The notes beneath the pieces are model-generated. The model did no database searches. It was given only the letters and a program-made list of their open reading frames with translations, and was not told the DNA's origin. Below, piece by piece: positions 58,242 to 64,000 of a stretch of 64,000 nucleotides of DNA (positions within the stretch are counted from its first letter, which is position 1; each line of letters begins with the position of its first letter). Origin of the DNA: Acanthochlamys bracteata (Eukaryota > Streptophyta > Magnoliopsida > Pandanales > Velloziaceae); the NCBI GenBank assembly GCA_019914995.1, contig CM034136.1, forward strand, positions 3,983,270-4,047,269, written 5' to 3'. A program made the translations under genes and the position numbers.

Positions 58242-58884
58242 GCTCTAAGCATTTTACTTTTGCGTGAAGAACTTCTTGCTTGAAGAGAGAACTCAAGGTG
58301 GTAAGTTAGTGTTAAGTTCTATCTGCAGCCAATATTTATTGTTGTTCATGAAAGGTACTTCTACAAAATTTGCTATCGTAAGCATAATGATGGATATAGT
58401 TGAATGAAGCAAGAAAGCCTCATATGAGTTTTCTGGGAAATGAAACAATTTTCGGAATATGGCACATAACAGACCAGAATGTGGATCCATATCATTCATA
58501 ATGGTCCAGTCTCATTTGAAGCTGAGGTATTGTTGTTTCTACAGATCAACGGGAATTTGAGTGCAGATCATGTATGCTTGTTTGCTCATTCCTATCTAGA
58601 ATGAGGCATTGTCCTGGGGGAACTTGATTGTAAATTGTTGAGTTTACTTCTGAAATACAACAATCTTTTGAGATTCGAGTTCTATGACTACTGATACATA
58701 GGTCTTTGGGAAGTTGTCTTTCTGCAGCCATGGGTGTAGGACTTAGTATGTTCTTAGAACTGAAGAATTGTTTTATTTTGGGTTTTTGACTTATTAAAAT
58801 TTAGTGTCACCTAGCTAAGTCTGAGAGAAGTTCTTTTTTTCTTGTATACTGTTGTTCACCTTACGTGTTTGAACTTTTGTTGCG
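58242..58884. other. PPR 3' UTR and spacer
   Basis: No gene seen. The short minus-strand frames at 58293-58499 and 58546-58731 have no recognisable content. Confidence 0.5.
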
Positions 58885-59773
58885 TTACTTAAGACAGTGA
58901 AGAACCACATGAGCCAAGAATGATTTCCAAACTGGACTATATTTACTAACCACATTCATCAACATAACACTGGTTTCTAAATTTTCGTGTATCGATGAAC
59001 GCACATGAGCAAGCCTGGTCATCAATCGACAGAGTTTTTCGTCCTTCCTGCCACTGCAGTCAACTTGCTTCATGAGCCAAAAGATTGTTGATGCATAAAG
59101 TGAAAGAACTCCACGGTAGCTCCCAACAAAGTGAATTGCTTTGCAGTTGTCCATCTTGCTAGCCATATTGCTTGCAAAGCATCAAAGCGACTGTACCAAG
59201 TCTCCGAGTTTCTCAACTTCACTACAAAATTCTGTAAAATAGCATGAACCTGATTGTCCAGACAGGAACTCATTTGAAGAATGCATCTTCAAGCAAGACA
59301 AGAACTTTAATCCTGTATAAGTGTGGAGCTGAAGCATTTTGCTATAGCAGTCCCTTCTCTTTGAAGTTTGTAAGATTCCAAGGTCTTCCGCATGCTATCA
59401 CCCAAGAGCTTGAAGGTTTTTCAGTATGTCAGTATGTTCTTTGCTGTGTAATTGTTTGTCATTCAAGTATGATATCATGTAAGCTAAGCTGAGTTCTTCC
59501 TTGAGAATAGCTTCAGCATCACACGGGAAAAGTCTATCTCCTCCAAGCCGGCATCTATATAAAGAAATGACTTCTTCAACAGTGAGCTTCTGGATTTTGA
59601 TGTTTGGAGATAGATTGTTCTTTTTGGCATGGCAGCTTATCAGATGAATAATCATTGTCAAGGATCAGGTTTGTGTAGCGGAACGTTGAGGCGATCTTGC
59701 TCTTCTCAGCAGCAAGGAACATGTGTTGTGCACTTTTTGGGAGTGATTTTGAAAAGAATCTTTTTTGAAACAA
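58885..59773 (-). pseudogene. Unrecognised gene remnant, minus strand
   Basis: Four overlapping minus-strand frames (59576-59773, 59398-59661, 59070-59273, 58885-59166) have the composition of real protein, with helix-like text such as LTVEEVISLYRCRLGG, AILKEELSLAYMISYLN and MDNCKAIHFVGSYRGVLSLY. They change frame without good splice sites between them. This suggests a decayed copy of a large helical protein. I do not recognise the family; a separase-like N-terminal region was considered but could not be shown. The left side of an AT-rich MITE-like element begins at about 59740. Confidence 0.4.
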
Positions 59774-59960
59774 AAATATTTTAAAAATTTTAAAAATAAA
59801 TTTTATTTTTATATTAAAAAATAATAATAATAAAATTTTATGATGTAGAATTTTTTTATATTTTTAAAATTTTTTTAAAAATTATGTAAAAAAGTGATTA
59901 AAAATATGAAATAAAAAATAAAATAAAATAAATTGAAAAGTTTAACCAAACGGCACCTTA
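59740..59960. mobile_element. AT-rich MITE-like element
   Basis: The core is almost pure A/T. The left border 'gtgcactttttgggagtgattttgaaaa' and the reverse-complemented right border 'aaggtgccgtttggttaaacttttcaa' are loosely inverse. No clean target duplication was found. Confidence 0.45.
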
Positions 59961-61619
59961 TTACCAAAAGTTCAACCGATTACACTAGTATTGGTCCTAT
60001 CCCAAGTAAGTTATTGATTACATCTTTATCATCAAAATCGTATTTAACAATTATTAAAATGCCTCGTGATATTGAATTTCTTCATGAGCAAATGCATGCA
60101 TGCCATATGCATGATGAAGGAAGATTGACAAACCAATGCTCAGGAGAAACCCTATGACCAAGGATGGAACCGATCCACCCATATCGTGCTTCTAGTCCAG
60201 TGCCCACGTTCTTTATGCAACTCCTTACTACTCCAATGACCTTTTGATTTCCAAAGCAACCTGAAGAAGATATAATTAGCTCTGAAGTTGTTCTCCAATT
60301 CACTTTGCTATACTATTATCTTCGTTTTGTCCATGCTTATCATAGGTTAAAAGTATAAAGAACAGTATATGCTCGATTTCTGCCATTTATAACATGTTTC
60401 ATGCTAGATTTTATTATAGGAAAAAAGGGCCATTGTTGTACTAGGTTATTTTTTACCTACCAACATGACGTGAAGAGGATAAAGCTTGATTCTATACATT
60501 AGATCTCCCATCATGCTAGTGGCGATGGAGAACCCTCTCTTGGAGCCAATCATGCTAGTGTCCTAGCTTCCCTACTGTTGTATTCCCTACTGCTCAGGTT
60601 CTTGGCCATAATACTGTTGTAATATGAGAGAAAGGCAAGGTTAATGGAAGATGGCTCGCATATCTGCAGCTGACACCACCCCTCTATATATTGAGAACAT
60701 TCATGATAATTTCCTACTTTTTTAACAGATACATACATTATCGATTTGCGATGCTGTCAAACGCGATGCGGTTGTCAAATACCATTTTATGAATGGCAAC
60801 TTTAGCTGATGAAGCTTCTTCTTGTGCTTAAAAATATAGGTTAACCTGGGGAGCTATGAAACTGGTTGAAGTTTTCTTCTGAATCAAGTAGGCCAACCAG
60901 TTATATGAAGTTATTTCTAGTGTTAGTCTCTTTTGTAACTTTCACCTGAATCCAGTAGTGATGGTTTGCTGCTCGAGTCGATGAAATGAGATTGTCATAA
61001 TTTTGACACAAGTATTGATTTGCATGTGAACCAAGCAACTCGAATAAAATAGAACATATCTGAATTCTTCCTTGTTAAAGATTACTGAAGAGCTTTGTTT
61101 AAAATATGAAGATTTTGTAATTCAAGAGCCTTTCGAGCAGAATACTAAATGAGTGCAGTCACAGTCGCATAAGAACGATAGTAGCAAGGATTACTAGGTT
61201 CATTTACTATGTGAGCACGGCTTATTCGCATTCGGTCATGCTGATTTTTTATTCAAGAATCATAAATCTCGATCCATGCTCGCAGCTGCTACTCAGAAGT
61301 TTTTCTGTGCAGCATTGCTTCGACAGATTCTTGCTAGACAGTCCTTTGAGATATTCAATAATAAAATATCTCAAAACAAAATGAGTCAAAATAAAATAAT
61401 AATATTTTTTGTTATAGAAAATTTTCATTTTTTTAAGGTAAATAAAGATTAACTGCAAAACAAATTGTAAACTACCGACTATTTTACTTACTATAAACAC
61501 CTTCAAAGACGAAATAATACTATAACATAGAATGTAGTAGAACATACCCTTAACACGAGCAAACCTTTTAGAAATGCTATTGTTTGGAGTCGAATGAAAC
61601 TGCCTATTGTGAGCACTAC
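59961..61619. other. Intergenic 1.7 kb plus 3' UTR of the right-edge gene
   Basis: No gene supported. About 61250-61619 is probably the 3' UTR of the minus-strand gene that follows. Short frames at 60082-60303 and 60550-60738 have no recognisable motif. Confidence 0.45.
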
Positions 61620-63975
61620 CTAGAGACGATCGATTGGTGTGAAAGCAACAGCCTTGGTCTTGGAAACAAAATAACCAACGAAAACAGAGATACACAAGGC
61701 AATAACAGACATGATCAATGAGAAGGCTGAGACAGCATCCCAGGAGCCTTTTGGCGCCACCCAGGAAGTTGATAGTCCAGGAGATATGATATCAAGCGGC
61801 AGCCAGTCACAGTTAACAGAATAGTGTTGAGACCCGCTCCACATGTTGCCATCAACAGGATACCAGAATGCTACAGCTATTTTGCTCGTCTGACCAATAG
61901 TAAATTGAACATCCTGAAGAGGAGATACAATTAAGTTATAAAGTTTGTCAATGATATTCTGAACAGTTCATTCAACACAAAATACAATGATTAACGACTG
62001 AATAGTGATTGGTGCTCACTTGTTGAGAAAGATCCATTGTCCTCAAGGGTCTTGAAAATTCAAAAAAGTACATGCCCTTTTCACCACCTTTTCCATAGGG
62101 GCTATCATCTTCTACAAAACCTAAAGGTACACACGTTTGATAGAGCAGAAAAAACAAGTTTCATACAGTTAATTGTAAATAAGCTTTCAGCAATGTTAAC
62201 AGCTATAAATTTCACATATAACAGGTGCCACATCTTGCTCTATGCTCTATAATGAATAAGAATCCTATAACTAATGATTACATCTTCATGGTATTAAAGA
62301 TAATGCGCACTTAACTTTCAGCAAAGCAGCTGGTTTTACAGAAACGAATTCCACTACAATGTTGGTTTTTTATTCGCCAAAGGCCTATAAAAATTTCGTA
62401 TATACTCACAAAAATGTACTATTTTCCCTTAGATTCTTCAAATGCCTGGCACGTAGTGATACGTGTAGTTAGCAATAACCAGTGTCAGTTCTGCCATATA
62501 TCTGACCTAAGGTGTTCAAATCCTATTCAGCATCAACCTGAAACTCTTTGGAGCTTGCTAAGTATTATGCTAATATTTTCACTTGATTATTCTATGTGAA
62601 AATGAAACAATGTAAAATTTGCTTACTGTTGTAATTCATACAGCCTATATTTACCTGAGTGAAAGCCTAGTGAACTGTGCCACCAAGCACCATGCCAATC
62701 GTTTAGAGCATGTGAAGTATTCCCTGAAAATATAAAGGTTTCGAAAGAAAATAGAACATCACTTTCAGTTTCAGCATGCAGATCAAGAGAACTGTAAATC
62801 CATTTCAGATTATGGAAGCAAATTGGATAAAGCACAAGGATAAGCCTGCAAAATGACAATCCTTATAGTAACTGTAATTAATGATAAACGTGCAGGACAG
62901 ATAGCCCTACCATCACCTAACTTTAAGCACCACGCCAATACAATTAAAACATGCAAGTGAAGGGAAAAGGCCTCTCATCTCACATGATAATTAATACTAC
63001 GATGTACCTGCTGAACTAATAGTCTTTCTTCACAGAGAGAGGACAAAATAGCATGCAGCATATTGATATTCAATCAATGGTTGTTTTACCAAGAATGCAC
63101 ACATTTATAGTTGCCCAATCAACTGATAGGTACAGTATTCCAGAATAGCATTGAATTAATTCTCCTCTTTTTCTCTTTTCTAAAAAACCAACTTTCTAAT
63201 GGAGAAGTTATCATGTACATAATTAGATATCTCGCATGCAAAAAGTTGATTTTAACTACCAGTTAAGTTTCAGCTAGAGCACATAGGTTCCTAAGCAGAA
63301 TCGAGAGCAGAATAACGAATTCCACCTGACTAAAACTAAGATTTCGATGATAGACATGAAACCCGATAAACAAACAAGTGTGAATTCGATTATTTCAACA
63401 TGTAGGACATAAACACGAACATGGAGTAAACACTAAAATGTCATTTAAAAAAAGGACACGACAAAGTAAGCAAGACAAGCACATGATGGCTTTCAAATCA
63501 TCAATCCTTTATAAATGTTCAGTCCAGATATAGATTACCCAGACGCACAACCATTATTCTCTAAGTTCTACATCAAGCAAAAGGAACAGAATACCTACAG
63601 GAAAATGAAACTGAAGTATTCTTGTAATTATGAAATTGTACCTGAAGGAGTCTTCCCGTCCAAATACCGGCAGTGAGGGTTCCATGCATATAAATCAACT
63701 AAGTGACCAAACCTAACCCATGAATACATAGTTCAAGAGAAGAGAGAGGACTGCTAAATAGCCAACAAATTTATAAATTCCTAAATTTGCATGATTAAAA
63801 AAAAACCTGCAATTCACCTGTCCGCTCCAGTTCCTTCTGCATTATCTACTGGATTCCCACCATATAATCTCCCTGGAATAGCAGTTTTTCCAATAGAAAA
63901 GTGCATTATGTCCACTTCATGGCCCTGACAAGTTTTGTTAGTGCATGCACCAGGCATATCCTTACATCCTCCCAT
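61620..63975 (-). CDS. Ethylbenzene-dehydrogenase-related membrane protein, 3' part (runs off right edge)
   Basis: Partial gene; the 5' exons lie beyond 64000. Visible exons: 63818-63975, 63642-63712, 62655-62723, 62020-62120, 61620-61913; all GT-AG and in frame. They encode about 230 residues. Conserved text includes MGGCKDMPGACTNKTCQGHE, VDIMHFSIGKTAIPGRLYGG, FGHLVDLYAWNPHCRYLDG, WHGAWWHSS, EKGMYFFEFSRPLRTMD and AVAFWYPVDGNMWSGSQHYS. I recognise this as the plant family annotated 'ethylbenzene dehydrogenase-related', a DOMON-like haem-binding fold. A C-terminal transmembrane helix (AFSLIMSVIALCISVFVGYF) and a short basic tail follow. A signal peptide would be in the missing part. The biochemical role is not known to me. 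Confidence 0.75.
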
Positions 63976-64000
63976 CTGATAAAATGGAGTTTCATGTTTT

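Overview
This window is nuclear DNA from a flowering plant, most likely a eudicot. The genes carry GT-AG introns that can be spliced by eye, and their families are plant-typical: plastid ClpP5, a cysteine-rich receptor kinase, a DWARF27-family protein, a P-class PPR protein, a PMEI protein and a plant-type tRNA-Phe. The gaps are AT-rich and full of LTR-retrotransposon remnants and short DNA transposons. The species cannot be named from the sequence alone.

Layout. 1-7.6 kb: badly decayed Ty3/gypsy remnants, one holding a 609-bp CACTA-type element. 8.7-10.9 kb (+): a UBC32-like ubiquitin-conjugating (E2) gene that looks dead. 11.8-12.6 kb (-): a multi-pass membrane protein. 12.84 kb (+): tRNA-Phe(GAA). 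13.6-18.1 kb (-): CLPP5. 18.1-23.5 kb: gene-poor, with MITEs. 23.5-26.65 kb (+): a cysteine-rich receptor-like kinase. 28.3-30.55 kb (-): an INO80B-like PAPA-1/HIT protein. 32.0-36.8 kb: two solo LTRs. 37.8-38.6 kb (-): a PMEI-domain protein. 39.3-43.95 kb (-): a broken Copia element with both LTRs. 45.4-47.6 kb (+): an ALDH22A1-like pseudogene hit by three DNA elements. 48.0-51.4 kb (+): a DEAD-box helicase like RH24. 52.9-55.3 kb (-): a DWARF27-like gene. 55.8-58.2 kb (+): a PPR gene. 58.9-59.8 kb (-): an unrecognised gene remnant. 61.6 kb to the right edge (-): the 3' part of an ethylbenzene-dehydrogenase-related membrane protein gene.

The spliced models of CLPP5 (306 aa), the receptor kinase (649 aa), the INO80B-like protein (588 aa), the PMEI protein (238 aa), RH24 (751 aa), the DWARF27-like protein (273 aa) and the PPR protein (546 aa) all stay in frame across every junction. 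These genes are independent housekeeping, organelle or signalling genes and not a pathway cluster. The order INO80B-like, PMEI, RH24 appears to match a conserved block in Arabidopsis (At2g47350-At2g47330, from memory).

No novel defence or metabolic system was seen. The most instructive content is the transposon record: two independent solo LTRs with perfect 5-bp target duplications, a 102-bp CACTA-type mini-element inside a tyrosine codon of the ALDH pseudogene, a 534-bp hAT-type element with a perfect 8-bp duplication, and a dispersed family of roughly 240-295 bp MITEs with TTA/TAA duplications.
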